A DNA stretch of 64,000 nucleotides, taken from contig CAYWIF010000016.1 of NCBI GenBank assembly GCA_964458265.1, positions 4,154 through 68,153 on the forward strand, given 5' to 3'. Below, piece after piece: positions 50,919 through 59,551 of the stretch. This DNA comes from JAGVSR01 sp964458265. Its GTDB lineage: Bacteria; Pseudomonadota; Alphaproteobacteria; Rhizobiales; Hyphomicrobiaceae. The notes under the pieces are model-generated. The model had not been told where the DNA came from, made no database searches, and saw only the letters and a list, made by a program, of their open reading frames with translations. Positions within the stretch are counted from its first letter, which is position 1. Each line of letters begins with the position of its first letter. Position numbers and translations under genes: made by a program.

Positions 50919-52607
50919 ATGCGCCGACTTGCTCTTCTCCCGCTCATTTACGTTTGTCCGTCAATGGCGTGGGCCATCGATGTTCCCACAGTGTCGCGCG
51001 TGGATGCGGTAACCGTGTTTCCGCAGGGCGCGGAGGTGAGCCGGGTCGCGAAAGTCAGGCTCGAGAAAGGGATGCATACCGTCGTGCTGGCGGACGTTCC
51101 GGCGGACGCCGTTCCGAGTTCGATCCGGGTGGAGGGGCTCGCGACGGGAAAGCTCGATATTGGTTCTGTCGATAGCCGCCGTCTCATGGTGCCGAGCACG
51201 GATGCCGTGACCGCCGCAAGCGAGCGGCGGCGGATTGAGGACGAGATCGAAATCCTGCGCGATCAGCGCAGTCAAGCGGAAGCCCAATTCCAGGCGGCGG
51301 AGACGCAAAAAACCCTGATCAACAATCTAAGCCAATTGCCGACGCGGCCGGCGCCGGCGCAGGGCGGGGAACGCGGCGAAGACTGGTCGCAAATTCTGAC
51401 GACGATTGCGACGGGAAGCCTCGAAGCGCAGCGCAATTCCGTCGATGCGCAAGTGAAAATGCGGACTCTCGACCGGCAGATCGGTGACCTGGAAAAGAAG
51501 CTTACCAGCCTTTCAGCCGCCGAACAGGAGCGGACGGAAGTCAAGGTGCATGTGGAGGCGCTGGCCCCACTCGATGCCGATCTCGTGGTCCGGTATCAGG
51601 TGCCGGGTGCGTCGTGGACACCGCTGTACGATGCGCGGCTGGCCACTGGCGACAAGACGGCCGCGCCTTCAATGTCCCTCGTCCGGCGTGCTGAAATCCG
51701 GCAGAACAGCGGCGAGGCATGGGACAACGCTGCGCTGACGCTTTCGACAACGCGGCCGAACGCCAGTGCGGCGATACCGGAACTCAATACCATCACAGTC
51801 GATTTCTTGGAGCCGCCGCAGCCGCGCCCGATGGCGGGAGCGCCTCTACCGGAGAGCGCGCCTGTAAAGCGCATGGCTGCACCTCCGGCTGAGGCTGACG
51901 CCGATCAGATGGCCATGGCTGACGCCGCAGCGCCCGAGGTCTCGCCGGTTCGCGTCGAGGCGCAGCAAGCCGCCGTCGTCGTCTCACCATTCCAAGCTGT
52001 GTTCGCGGTGCCCGGGCGGGGCAGCGTGCCGAACACGAACGAGGCGAAGCGCGTGCAGTTGCTGACGGAGAAGATTGATCCGCAGCTCAGCATCAAGACG
52101 GTGCCGCGGGAGGATACCAAGGCGTACCTTTATGCGACGCTGGTCCTGCCAGCAGGGACTCCGCTGCTGCCGGGGCCGGTGTCTCTTTTTCGCGATGGGA
52201 CGTTCGTCGGTGCGGGGTCGCTGCCCATACTGTCGCCAGGCGAAAAGCACGAACTCGGGTTTGGATCGGACGACCTGATCCGCGTGAAGCATGTCCTTGT
52301 GGAAGAGAAGCGCGGGGAGACAGGTCTGATTTCGACGTCGCGCACGGATGTGCGGCGGTTCAAGATCACGGTCAAGAATCTCCACGAGCGGACGATGTCC
52401 GTGAAGGTCCTCGACCAGTTGCCGGTGTCGAACAATGCCGACATCAAGGTCGAGGCGACCGGCGGAACGACGCCGACGGCGACCGATGTCGACGACATGC
52501 GCGGCGTGGTCGCGTGGGATCTCAAGATCGATCCCAACGACGAGGAATCGGTCGATTTCGGGTACCGCGTGGTGTGGCCTTCAGCCAAGACGATCACATA
52601 CCGTTAA
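50919..52607 (+). CDS. DUF4139 (mucoidy inhibitor A-like) exported protein
   Basis: Encodes 562 residues from the ATG at 50919 (an upstream ATG at 50862 lacks a signal peptide). A signal peptide ends SMAWAIDVP. The N-terminal DUF4140 region (SRVDAVTVFPQGAEVSRVAKVRLEKG) and a coiled coil (RRIEDEIEILRDQRSQAEAQFQAAETQ) precede DUF4139 (VRYQVPGASWTPLYDARL...ALTLSTTRPNA, ending EESVDFGYRVVWP). The family is widespread and named after a mucoidy phenotype in another bacterium, without known biochemical activity. Its nearest neighbours are serC and a Cys-rich exported protein; no operon link is evident. Confidence 0.85.
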   Translation: MRRLALLPLIYVCPSMAWAIDVPTVSRVDAVTVFPQGAEVSRVAKVRLEKGMHTVVLADVPADAVPSSIRVEGLATGKLDIGSVDSRRLMVPSTDAVTAASERRRIEDEIEILRDQRSQAEAQFQAAETQKTLINNLSQLPTRPAPAQGGERGEDWSQILTTIATGSLEAQRNSVDAQVKMRTLDRQIGDLEKKLTSLSAAEQERTEVKVHVEALAPLDADLVVRYQVPGASWTPLYDARLATGDKTAAPSMSLVRRAEIRQNSGEAWDNAALTLSTTRPNASAAIPELNTITVDFLEPPQPRPMAGAPLPESAPVKRMAAPPAEADADQMAMADAAAPEVSPVRVEAQQAAVVVSPFQAVFAVPGRGSVPNTNEAKRVQLLTEKIDPQLSIKTVPREDTKAYLYATLVLPAGTPLLPGPVSLFRDGTFVGAGSLPILSPGEKHELGFGSDDLIRVKHVLVEEKRGETGLISTSRTDVRRFKITVKNLHERTMSVKVLDQLPVSNNADIKVEATGGTTPTATDVDDMRGVVAWDLKIDPNDEESVDFGYRVVWPSAKTITYR

Positions 52608-52755
52608 CCGTAAGTTCGGCTAAATCCGGCCCCCAACCCAGATAACATCGAACTTTTCGCGCCCGTTCCGCGAGGAACAGCCGTGGGCTGTGGATTTCGG
52701 CACTCTCCTGGTCAGACGAAGCAATTGGCCACTCAGACCCCCAGGAGTAAATGCC

Positions 52756-53046
52756 ATGACCCCGATCACCAGCCTTCTGACTGCCCGCGCCGCAGCCACC
52801 GTGTTCCTGGCCCTCGGCTCTCTTGCCGGTGGCAATTCGGAGGCCGAAGCTGTCTCGGCCCGTGTGAAAATGGCATGCGCCGGCGACTACTTCTCCTATT
52901 GCAGCCAGCACTCGCCCTCGAGCCCCGCCGTTCGTCAGTGCATGCGCGCTAACGGCTTGAAGCTCTCCAACCGGTGCGTCAACGCTCTCGTAGCTGCTGG
53001 TGAGGTCTCAGCCGCTGAGGTCGCGCGCCGGCAGGCTGCGAAGTAA
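52756..53046 (+). CDS. Small Cys-rich exported protein
   Basis: Encodes 96 residues from the ATG at 52756 with CCAGGAGTAAATGCC upstream. A signal peptide (LTARAAATVFLALGSLAGG) precedes a mature part of four cysteines in the spacing CAGDYFSYC...CMRANGLKLSNRC, similar to the GLG1-like Cys-rich repeat (C..DY...C....PSSPAV..C......LS..C). Such small exported repeats occur in many Hyphomicrobiales without known function. A strong terminator follows immediately. Confidence 0.75.
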   Translation: MTPITSLLTARAAATVFLALGSLAGGNSEAEAVSARVKMACAGDYFSYCSQHSPSSPAVRQCMRANGLKLSNRCVNALVAAGEVSAAEVARRQAAK

Positions 53047-53073
53047 CGACGAGCCTGGGGTTTTGTTTGATGT

Positions 53074-53109
53074 ACGGCCGGGGCTGAACTCCGGCCGTAA
53101 ATTTTTTTT
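53074..53109 (+). terminator. Rho-independent terminator between convergent genes
   Basis: ACGGCCGG (53074-53081) and CCGGCCGT (53091-53098) with a nine-base loop, followed by AAATTTTTTTT (an eight-base T-run). It sits just before the convergent barrel gene's stop; the strong U-tract is on the plus strand. Confidence 0.85.
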
Positions 53110-53117
53110 GGGCGGTA

Positions 53118-54878
53118 CTATTGCCGCCAGCGCGCGCCGACCCGCAGATCGTCGGCGGACCAAGTGCTGCCCGGTTGATTGCTGTCGTAGTTGATGTGAT
53201 CCCACTGGCCAAACAGGGTCCACTCGCGGTTGACGTAGTATTCGAGCAGCAGTGACGTGCGCAGTTCGGATTCGGAAATTGGGACGCCGTTGTAGTCGTA
53301 ATCGGTGTAGGTCAGGCCGGCGGTGGCGATGACGAAGCGGCGGAAGGCGTGGCGCGCTTCGAGCCCGGCGCTGCGGGACAGTACGCCGCCCGATCCTGCC
53401 GTGTTGGTATCGAAAATGTCCGAGCGGGCGAGGAAGCGCAGCGTCGTCAGTTCGTTCATTCGCCAGGCGACATCGGCGTCGACGACGACGCCGCCGACGT
53501 CACCGAGTCCTGCGTCCTTCATGTCCTGCCTTCCGTATCCGAGGCTCATCTGGCCGCGCACGGTCTGGCCTCTCGATCCGAAGTCGATGCCGGCGCGGAG
53601 GCGGGAGCCGTTGCTGTCGCGGCTGAAACCGTCGGCGACGGCGTCGTCGTCGTAGCGGCGCTGGTTGGTTTCGATTTCGCCGAAAATGGAGAAGGTGGGC
53701 CGGAATTCCCAGGTTGCGCGCGCGGCTTCGGTGGAAACTTGCGTGTCGCGGTCGTCGTTGGGGTTGGTGGCGCCGCCGCCGCCGTCGCTGGGGCCGAAGT
53801 CGATGTCGTCGTAACCGCCGCGCAGTTGAATGGACAGCCTATTGAAGCGGTGATTGAAGGTCAGATCGGCGGTCTGGGTGGTGACTTCGGCGCGGTCGCC
53901 CGTTTGCGCTGCGTCGATTGCGCCGCGGCCTTCCTGGCGCACATCGTGGGAGACGAGGCCCTGAAAGTTGGTGCGGCGGCCGAGGTCGAGGCGCGCGCGA
54001 ACTTCGGCGTTCCAGAAGGCGTCATCCTCACCGGGAAACTCGTCGTGGAAGGACGTGAGACCCCTGGCATTGAATTCGAGGGCGTGGATGGACCAGTTGG
54101 AGACAAGCCGGGCGCGGCTGTCGAACTCCGCCGCGACATCGGAGTCGGCAGGTTCCAGCCTCAAGACGTTCGAGGTGGCCTCGCCGGCCATGGTGAATTC
54201 GGGGAAGAAGACGAACGAGCCGACGCGGACGCCGACGGGGTCGTAGGGCTCCTGCGTGAACAGGCGGCCGGGCCGGCGATCGGTGCGTAAAGGATCGATG
54301 TCCTCGATTTGGAAGAGCAGCGGGTCGTGTCCAGCCGGCGTTGTTTCGATGGGGGTGGTGAAGAGATCGGCCTCTTCCTGCGGACGGCTGTCGATGAGCG
54401 TGGGGTCGGTTCCGTCCTGCGGTACGGGCGGTTCGCCAATCTCGACAATTCCGTCGCGGGCAAGCGACGTGCGTTCGTCGGGGGTCGTCAGGTCGCCGTC
54501 GACAACGGGGAGGCGTTCACCGGGCGCAGGACGTGGTGTGTCGTCAAGAAACGGGTCCGCCGGTTCGGCAGTCGGATCGTCGTCGGGGATGGCGGGCCGG
54601 AGATCGGGGCTCAGCAAGGCATCATCGGCGGGCGAGTCGGCCGGTAGGCGGGTCGACGGCGGCGTCGACGTGGCCGCGCGGCCCGGCAGCGTCAGGCCGC
54701 CCGGAACGGTGCCGCGCAAGTCAGGAACAGGCGTCGGCGCCTGGGCGATCGCCTCGCCCGCGCATACGATCAGTATACCGATTGCCCATACGGGCGCGCG
54801 GCAGACGGATCCTGCTCTCAAAATCACTGATGCGGGCACGGGTGGCGCCTGTGGCAGACACTGCAATGGGACGCACAC
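53118..54878 (-). CDS. Large outer-membrane beta-barrel protein with disordered Pro/Asp-rich N-terminus
   Basis: Encodes up to 586 residues. A signal-like segment (PVWAIGILIVCAGEAIAQA) is at residues 30-48, so an internal GTG start nearer 54827 is possible. The next ~150 residues are Pro/Asp-rich and contain no structure (DDDPTAEPADPFLDDTPRPAPGE). The remaining ~380 residues alternate polar/hydrophobic as a barrel: FFPEFTMAGEATSNVLRLEP, RLDLGRRTNFQGLVSHDV, LSIQLRGGYDDIDFG, YVNREWTLFGQWDHINYDS. It resembles porin-2-like BBP2 proteins of Hyphomicrobiales linked to exopolysaccharide. A substantial 313-residue open frame on the opposite strand is chance. Confidence 0.78.
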   Translation of the reverse strand: MCVPLQCLPQAPPVPASVILRAGSVCRAPVWAIGILIVCAGEAIAQAPTPVPDLRGTVPGGLTLPGRAATSTPPSTRLPADSPADDALLSPDLRPAIPDDDPTAEPADPFLDDTPRPAPGERLPVVDGDLTTPDERTSLARDGIVEIGEPPVPQDGTDPTLIDSRPQEEADLFTTPIETTPAGHDPLLFQIEDIDPLRTDRRPGRLFTQEPYDPVGVRVGSFVFFPEFTMAGEATSNVLRLEPADSDVAAEFDSRARLVSNWSIHALEFNARGLTSFHDEFPGEDDAFWNAEVRARLDLGRRTNFQGLVSHDVRQEGRGAIDAAQTGDRAEVTTQTADLTFNHRFNRLSIQLRGGYDDIDFGPSDGGGGATNPNDDRDTQVSTEAARATWEFRPTFSIFGEIETNQRRYDDDAVADGFSRDSNGSRLRAGIDFGSRGQTVRGQMSLGYGRQDMKDAGLGDVGGVVVDADVAWRMNELTTLRFLARSDIFDTNTAGSGGVLSRSAGLEARHAFRRFVIATAGLTYTDYDYNGVPISESELRTSLLLEYYVNREWTLFGQWDHINYDSNQPGSTWSADDLRVGARWRQ

Positions 54879-54907
54879 ACGGGTCGCAAGACAGTAGGCA
54901 GGGCCGG

Positions 54908-54922
54908 TTAATGCGGCTTTAA
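54908..54922. promoter_or_regulatory. CtrA-type site in the barrel/kdsD divergent region
   Basis: A perfect TTAA-N7-TTAA (TTAATGCGGCTTTAA) lies between the barrel gene start and kdsD. It could serve either gene. Confidence 0.5.
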
Positions 54923-55109
54923 GCTCCCGGAATCCCGCTTTCCGCTGCGGCCGTGGACAGCGCTTCGCCGGATTTGGTTGCGGGCGCCCGCTCTGCTAGA
55001 CAATCTGGCTCATGGTTTTGAGTCCGGTGCAGCGAGGGCTGCCGGAACCCTGAGTTCCGGGCGGCAGCGGTTCTTGAAATCAGCGGGGTGGGCGGTGGCA
55101 GCAGGGACC

Positions 55110-56114
55110 ATGGGGAAATTGAAAGCCATTCCGGGCGGACGGTCAGCCGACGCATCCATCATCGGGTCAGCGATCAGGACCCTCGAACTCGAATCGGAGG
55201 GTCTGGCGGCGTTGCGAGCGTCGCTGGATAATGGGCTGTCGGCTCCATTCTCCGAGGCGGTCGCGCTGATCAAGCGCGCGCGCGGGCGGGTCATCGTTTC
55301 GGGCATCGGCAAGAGCGGGCACGTCGGCCAGAAGATTGCCGCAACGCTCGCGTCGACGGGAACGCCGTCTTTTTTCGTGCATCCGACCGAGGCGTCGCAC
55401 GGCGATCTCGGAATGATTACGCGCGATGATGTGATCCTCGCTTTGTCCTGGTCGGGCGAGACGGTCGAACTGAAAAACCTCATCACCTTCTCGCGCCGCT
55501 TTTCAGTGCCGATGATCGCGGTCACTTCGAATGCTCTTTCGGCGCTGGGTCAGCAGGCCGACGTCGTACTCGAACTGCCGCGAACGAAAGAAGCCTGTCC
55601 GCACGGGCTGGCGCCGACGACATCGACCACCATGCAACTCGCCATCGGCGACTGCCTGGCGGTTGCGCTGCTCGAAAGCCGCGGTTTCACGGCGCAAGAC
55701 TTCAAGATGTTTCACCCCGGCGGCTCACTTGGAGCGAGCCTCAAATACGTGGCCGACCTGATGCACAAGGAGAGCCGGCTGCCGCTGGCATCCAAATCGA
55801 CGCCGATGGCCGAGGCGCTTGTCGTCATGACGGAGAAGAGCTTCGGTTGCCTCGGGATCGTCGATGGCAAAGGCAAGCTGGTCGGGGTCGTGACCGACGG
55901 CGACTTGCGCCGTCACATGGGGGCAAATCTGTTGTCGGCGACAGCGGGCGAGATCATGACGGGCAAGCCGAAGACGGTGAGCCCGACGACGCTTGCATCG
56001 GCGGCGCTGGAAGTGATCAACGCGTCGCGCATTACGGCGCTGTTCGTGGTCGACAAGGGCAAGCCGGTCGGTATCGTGCACGTGCACGATCTGCTGCGTG
56101 CGGGCGTGGCCTAG
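55110..56114 (+). CDS. kdsD: Arabinose-5-phosphate isomerase KdsD/KpsF
   Basis: Encodes 334 residues from the ATG at 55110, with GCAGGGA 6-12 bases upstream; the frame open to 54978 is not needed. A SIS domain (IKRARGRVIVSGIGKSGHVGQKIAATLASTGTPSFFVHPTEASHGDLGMI) is followed by two CBS domains (ALVVMTEKSFGCLGIVDGKGKLVGVVTDGDLRRHM and EIMTGKPKTVSPT...ALFVVDKGKPVGIVHVHDLL). It interconverts D-ribulose 5-phosphate and D-arabinose 5-phosphate for Kdo synthesis (EC 5.3.1.13), hence lipopolysaccharide. A repeat region follows after the stop. Confidence 0.93.
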   Translation: MGKLKAIPGGRSADASIIGSAIRTLELESEGLAALRASLDNGLSAPFSEAVALIKRARGRVIVSGIGKSGHVGQKIAATLASTGTPSFFVHPTEASHGDLGMITRDDVILALSWSGETVELKNLITFSRRFSVPMIAVTSNALSALGQQADVVLELPRTKEACPHGLAPTTSTTMQLAIGDCLAVALLESRGFTAQDFKMFHPGGSLGASLKYVADLMHKESRLPLASKSTPMAEALVVMTEKSFGCLGIVDGKGKLVGVVTDGDLRRHMGANLLSATAGEIMTGKPKTVSPTTLASAALEVINASRITALFVVDKGKPVGIVHVHDLLRAGVA

Positions 56115-56116
56115 GC

Positions 56117-56215
56117 TGGGGTCCGCTCAAATGGGGTCCGCTCAAATGGGGTCAGACCCCTCAGTAGGGGTCTGACCCCTTCCGAGACCCCTTCCGAGAC
56201 CGAGACCCCTTCCGA
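56117..56215. repeat. REP-like palindrome with tandem repeats
   Basis: Two tandem copies of TGGGGTCCGCTCAAA (56117-56131 and 56132-56146) precede a 14-bp perfect inverted repeat GGGGTCAGACCCCT / AGGGGTCTGACCCC (56148-56161 and 56166-56179) with a CAGT loop. GACCCCTTCCGA then recurs at 56174-56185, 56186-56197 and 56204-56215. The GGGGTCAGACCCC palindrome is often seen as a REP-type element in proteobacteria, so this looks like a small REP cluster. Confidence 0.7.
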
Positions 56216-56239
56216 AGCGCGCTTGCTCCGACTTTTTTC

Positions 56240-56719
56240 TTATTCTTCGGTGTCGTTGGTCACGACGAGTGCCGTGCCGTTGACGCCGGTCACGAGTACG
56301 CGGGCTCCGACATAGGCGTCTTCGCCTTCCGCCAGCCAGACGCTGTCGCCGGCGCGGACCTTGCCGCGACCGTTTCTGACTGCTTCCTCAACAATGACGA
56401 TGCGGCCGATGAACTGGGAGCCGGGCGCATTGATGTCGGGATGGTGATCGGTCGGACTTGAGCCGGAGAGCTTTTTGACGGCGAATACAGTCGCGACGGC
56501 CAACAGTGCAAAGACCACGAGCTGGAGAGCGAGGGGGAATTCGTCGGCAAGCCCCATGGCCGCCACGATCGCGACCAGGAGACCGACGACGAAGGCGGCA
56601 AGGCCGAACCAAAGGAAGTGGACCCCTGGAATGATCGTTTCGAGCGCCATCAAGATGAGCGCGACGGCGAGCCAGCTCCAGAAGCCGAGCCCGATCAGGA
56701 GTGAGAGCAGATTTTCCAT
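56240..56719 (-). CDS. NfeD family membrane protein
   Basis: Encodes 159 residues. Hydrophobic segments near residues 5-28, 30-54 and 57-77 precede a soluble OB-fold-like NfeD domain (FIGRIVIVEEAVRNGRGKVRAGDSVWLAEGED). NfeD proteins are partners of SPFH proteins (stomatins, flotillins) and of the STOPP protease family. The order SPFH then NfeD on the same strand, with 21 bp between them, is the standard arrangement. Function is in membrane organisation or quality control; substrates unknown. Confidence 0.88.
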   Translation of the reverse strand: MENLLSLLIGLGFWSWLAVALILMALETIIPGVHFLWFGLAAFVVGLLVAIVAAMGLADEFPLALQLVVFALLAVATVFAVKKLSGSSPTDHHPDINAPGSQFIGRIVIVEEAVRNGRGKVRAGDSVWLAEGEDAYVGARVLVTGVNGTALVVTNDTEE

Positions 56720-56740
56720 GTCACGATGTCCGAATGGCGA

Positions 56741-57682
56741 TTAAGCGCGCGGCGACTTGGGAGCACCGCCAAAGGCATCACCGGTGAGCTGAGCGAGCCC
56801 GGCGATCGAACCGATCACCGACGAGGCTTCGAGCGGCATCATGATGACCTTCTGGTTCGGGGCCGAGGCCAGCGATTCCAACGCTTTCACGTAGTTGTTG
56901 GCGACGAAGTAGTTGATGGCCTGAACGTTGCCGTTCGAAATGGCGTCCGAGACAAGTTGCGTCGCCTTGGCTTCGGCTTCGGCGGCACGTTCGCGCGCCT
57001 CGGCGTCCTTGAACGCGGCTTCGCGGCGGCCTTCGGCTTCCAGGACGACAGCTTGCTTAGCGCCTTCGGCCTTGAGGATGGCAGCCTGACGGAGGCCTTC
57101 CGATTCCAGGATCTGGGCGCGCTTTTCGCGTTCCGCCTTCATCTGGCGGCCCATGCTGTCGACGAGATCGCGCGGGGGGGCGATGTCCTTGATTTCGATG
57201 CGCGTGACCTTGACGCCCCAGGCTTCGGTGGCAGCATCGACGACAGTGAGAAGCTTGGCGTTGATGACGTCGCGGTTGGAGAGCAATTCGTCGAGGTCCA
57301 TCGAGCCCATGACCGTGCGGACGTTGGTCATGGTCAGGTTGATGGTGGCGAGTTCGAGGTTGTCGACGGCGTACGCGGAGCGGCCGGCGTCGAGGACCTG
57401 AAAGAAGGCGACGCCATCGACGCGGACCATGGCGTTATCGCGGGTGATAACGTCCTGGCTCGGGATGTCGATCACCTGCTCCTTCATGTTGACCTGGTTG
57501 CCGACCCGCTCGACGATCGGAATGAGAAAGTGCAGGCCGGGGGCCAGCGTGCGGGTGAAGCGGCCGAAATTTTCGACTGTGAAGTTGAAGCCCTGGGGCA
57601 CGACCTTGACGGTCGACCAAAGCGTGAAGACCGCAAGGCCGATCAGCAGCAGGCCAAAGATCTGAAAGCCGTCAGCGAACAT
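56741..57682 (-). CDS. qmcA: SPFH/stomatin-like protein (QmcA type)
   Basis: Encodes 313 residues from the ATG at 57682. One N-terminal membrane helix (FQIFGLLLIGLAVFTLW) and the SPFH domain (VVPQGFNFTVENFGRFTRTLAPGLHFLIPIVERV, IDIPSQDVITRDNAMVRVDG) are followed by a long helical, charged coiled coil (MKAEREKRAQILESEGLRQAAILKAEG). This type oligomerises as large membrane cages; the E. coli homolog QmcA associates with FtsH. It is followed by nfeD. FtsH is in this window but 14 kb away. Confidence 0.9.
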   Translation of the reverse strand: MFADGFQIFGLLLIGLAVFTLWSTVKVVPQGFNFTVENFGRFTRTLAPGLHFLIPIVERVGNQVNMKEQVIDIPSQDVITRDNAMVRVDGVAFFQVLDAGRSAYAVDNLELATINLTMTNVRTVMGSMDLDELLSNRDVINAKLLTVVDAATEAWGVKVTRIEIKDIAPPRDLVDSMGRQMKAEREKRAQILESEGLRQAAILKAEGAKQAVVLEAEGRREAAFKDAEARERAAEAEAKATQLVSDAISNGNVQAINYFVANNYVKALESLASAPNQKVIMMPLEASSVIGSIAGLAQLTGDAFGGAPKSPRA

Positions 57683-57862
57683 AGGATGTCCCTCTGGGTG
57701 GACCGCGCAGGGCGGATCGATTGAAAGGTTCAATGCGAACGATTACGGTCGATTGTGAAAAACAAAGTAAACAGAGGGTTTTATCTTCGCCTTTTTAGGG
57801 CGCGGATGTGCTGGCAAGATTATTTTGAGTTGGGTGTTTGTGCAACTTTTCGGGGTTGGCGG

Positions 57863-58285
57863 ATGGTGCTGCGGATGATGGTTGGCGTTTTGCTGGTCCT
57901 TGCAGGGCCTGTTCTGGCGGACAGCCGGTTCTCAACGCCGAAGCAGGGCAGCGCGGAGCGGAAGGCCGTGCTTGATGCGGCGCGGGTGCCCGTCGAAAAG
58001 GACCTCGGGCAGGCGATCGTCTTTCAGGTGACGTCGCTCAGGGTCACGCCGGATTGGGCATTTGTCTATGGCGTTCCCAAGCGGCCGGACGGCAAGGCGA
58101 TCGACTATTCAAAGTCAATCTACGCGCAGGACGCGAAGGACGGTTCGTTCAGCGAAGAAGCTGCCGTGTTGCTGGCGCGGCAGGGCGCCGGGTGGCGGCT
58201 TGTGACCTATTCGGTCGGTTTTGGCGACGTGGTGTGGGACAGTTGGGACGAGGAGTTCGGCGCGCCGGCGTGGCTGTGGCCGTGA
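57863..58285 (+). CDS. Exported hypothetical protein
   Basis: Encodes 140 residues from the ATG at 57863 (an ATG at 57755 is open but adds a Cys-rich, basic stretch). A signal peptide (LRMMVGVLLVLAGPVLADSR) is followed by a compact domain with FQVTSLRVTPDWAFVYGVPKR and WRLVTYSVGFGDVVWDSWDEEFGAP. I recognise no family. It stands alone between the divergent SPFH gene and convergent hemH; GGGGTTGGCGG precedes the start. A short repeat region follows the stop. Confidence 0.6.
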   Translation: MVLRMMVGVLLVLAGPVLADSRFSTPKQGSAERKAVLDAARVPVEKDLGQAIVFQVTSLRVTPDWAFVYGVPKRPDGKAIDYSKSIYAQDAKDGSFSEEAAVLLARQGAGWRLVTYSVGFGDVVWDSWDEEFGAPAWLWP

Positions 58286-58295
58286 GCGGCGGGTA

Positions 58296-58345
58296 GCCGG
58301 CAGCAGGCAGGAGGCAGCAGGCAACGGGCAACGGGCGATAGGCAG
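58296..58345. repeat. Short imperfect G/C-rich tandem repeat
   Basis: Units of GGCAGCA/GGCAGGA/GGCAACG recur about seven times with one- or two-base variation in the gap between the hypothetical gene and hemH. This is a short simple-sequence stretch; no longer repeat or RNA is seen. Confidence 0.5.
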
Positions 58346-58359
58346 CCGGGGCTGACGGC

Positions 58360-59412
58360 CTAAATCCAGCCCTGGAGTTCGCGGCGGACGACGGCTTCGA
58401 TCACGTCGATGCCTTCGTCGCTGTCGTTGAGCGCAGGCAGGTAGGCAAATTTTTCGCCGCCGTTGTCCTCAAAGATGTGGCGATTTTCGCCGTCCAACTC
58501 TTCCAGCGTTTCTAGGCAGTCGGCGGAAAAACCAGGAGCCACGAGGGCCAGCTTTTTGACGCCCTCTTTGGCCAGGCGTTCGACGGTCATGTCGGTGTAC
58601 GGCTGTAGCCACGGATCATTTCCGAACCGGGACTGGAAGGTCGTCAGCCAGTTTTCTTCCGGCCAGCCGAGCTTTTCGCGGAGCAGCCGCGATGTCTTCT
58701 GGCAATGGCAGTGGTAGGGATCGCCCTTGTCGAAATACTTTTGCGGCATGCCGTGGAACGTGGCGACGATTTTCTCGGGCACGAAGTCGAGGCCGGCCAG
58801 GCTGTCACGCATCGATTTGGCGAGACGATCAATATAGACCGGATCGTCGTGGTAGGCCGGCGCGACGCGGACGAACGGTTGCCAGCGCATTTGCATCAGC
58901 GCGCGGAAGGCCTGATCGCAGGCGGTGGCGGTGGTGGCCGCGGCATACTGCGGATAGAGCGGCACAAGGAGAATGCGTTCGCAGCCCTGTTTTTGGAGTT
59001 CGCGGATACGGCTTTCGGTCGTCGGATTGGCGTAGCGCATGGCCCAGTCAACCACGACGCGGGGATGGCCGGACAAACGCTCGGCAAGCTTATCGGACTG
59101 GGATCGCGTGATGGTCTTCAGCGGGCCTTCGTCCTGTTCATTGTTCCAGATGGTGGCGTAGTCGCGGCCTTTGCGCGAAGGGCGCACGGTCAAAATGATC
59201 AGGTTGAGGATCGGCCACCATTTCCACTTCGGCTCCTCAATGACGCGCTCGTCGGAGAGGAATTCCTTCAGGTAGCGGCGCATCGGCCAGTAGCTCGTGC
59301 CGTCCGGGGTGCCGAGGTTCAATAGCAGAACGCCGACGCGCCCGAATGCGACTTGCGGATGGGTCTCCGGAAGATTCGAGGCTTCGGCGCGGGGCGGATA
59401 GGGTTTGAGCAT
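58360..59412 (-). CDS. hemH: Ferrochelatase
   Basis: Encodes 350 residues from the ATG at 59412. It inserts Fe2+ into protoporphyrin IX (EC 4.98.1.1), the heme branch of tetrapyrrole synthesis. Visible motifs are VGVLLLNLGTPDGTSYWPMRRYL, YPQYAAATTATACDQAF, the metal-binding VATFHGMPQKYFDKGDPYHCHCQKTSRLL and VAPGFSADCLETLEELD. It is expected in any heme-using organism, and in a phototroph it competes with magnesium chelatase for protoporphyrin. It follows a hypothetical exported gene convergently; it is not linked to hemA. Confidence 0.96.
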   Translation of the reverse strand: MLKPYPPRAEASNLPETHPQVAFGRVGVLLLNLGTPDGTSYWPMRRYLKEFLSDERVIEEPKWKWWPILNLIILTVRPSRKGRDYATIWNNEQDEGPLKTITRSQSDKLAERLSGHPRVVVDWAMRYANPTTESRIRELQKQGCERILLVPLYPQYAAATTATACDQAFRALMQMRWQPFVRVAPAYHDDPVYIDRLAKSMRDSLAGLDFVPEKIVATFHGMPQKYFDKGDPYHCHCQKTSRLLREKLGWPEENWLTTFQSRFGNDPWLQPYTDMTVERLAKEGVKKLALVAPGFSADCLETLEELDGENRHIFEDNGGEKFAYLPALNDSDEGIDVIEAVVRRELQGWI

Positions 59413-59551
59413 AAACTGTCCGGAAAAAAGGGCGTGAGACCCCGATACGTGACCCGTAGCGTATCCGATTGGCCGGGACAATCGTGTGGCCGCAGCTTTG
59501 GCCGTGGCGAAAGTTATCAGGCCGGTCCCCTACGCAGAGGATCGGCACTAT

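Noticed and set aside
53349..54290. A 313-codon plus-strand frame inside the large barrel gene
   Set aside because: Glu/Gly/Val-rich shadow; the barrel strand pattern is on the other strand.
56117..56215. Repeat cluster considered as a CRISPR array
   Set aside because: Repeats are short, contiguous and without regular spacers; the perfect hairpin points to a REP element.
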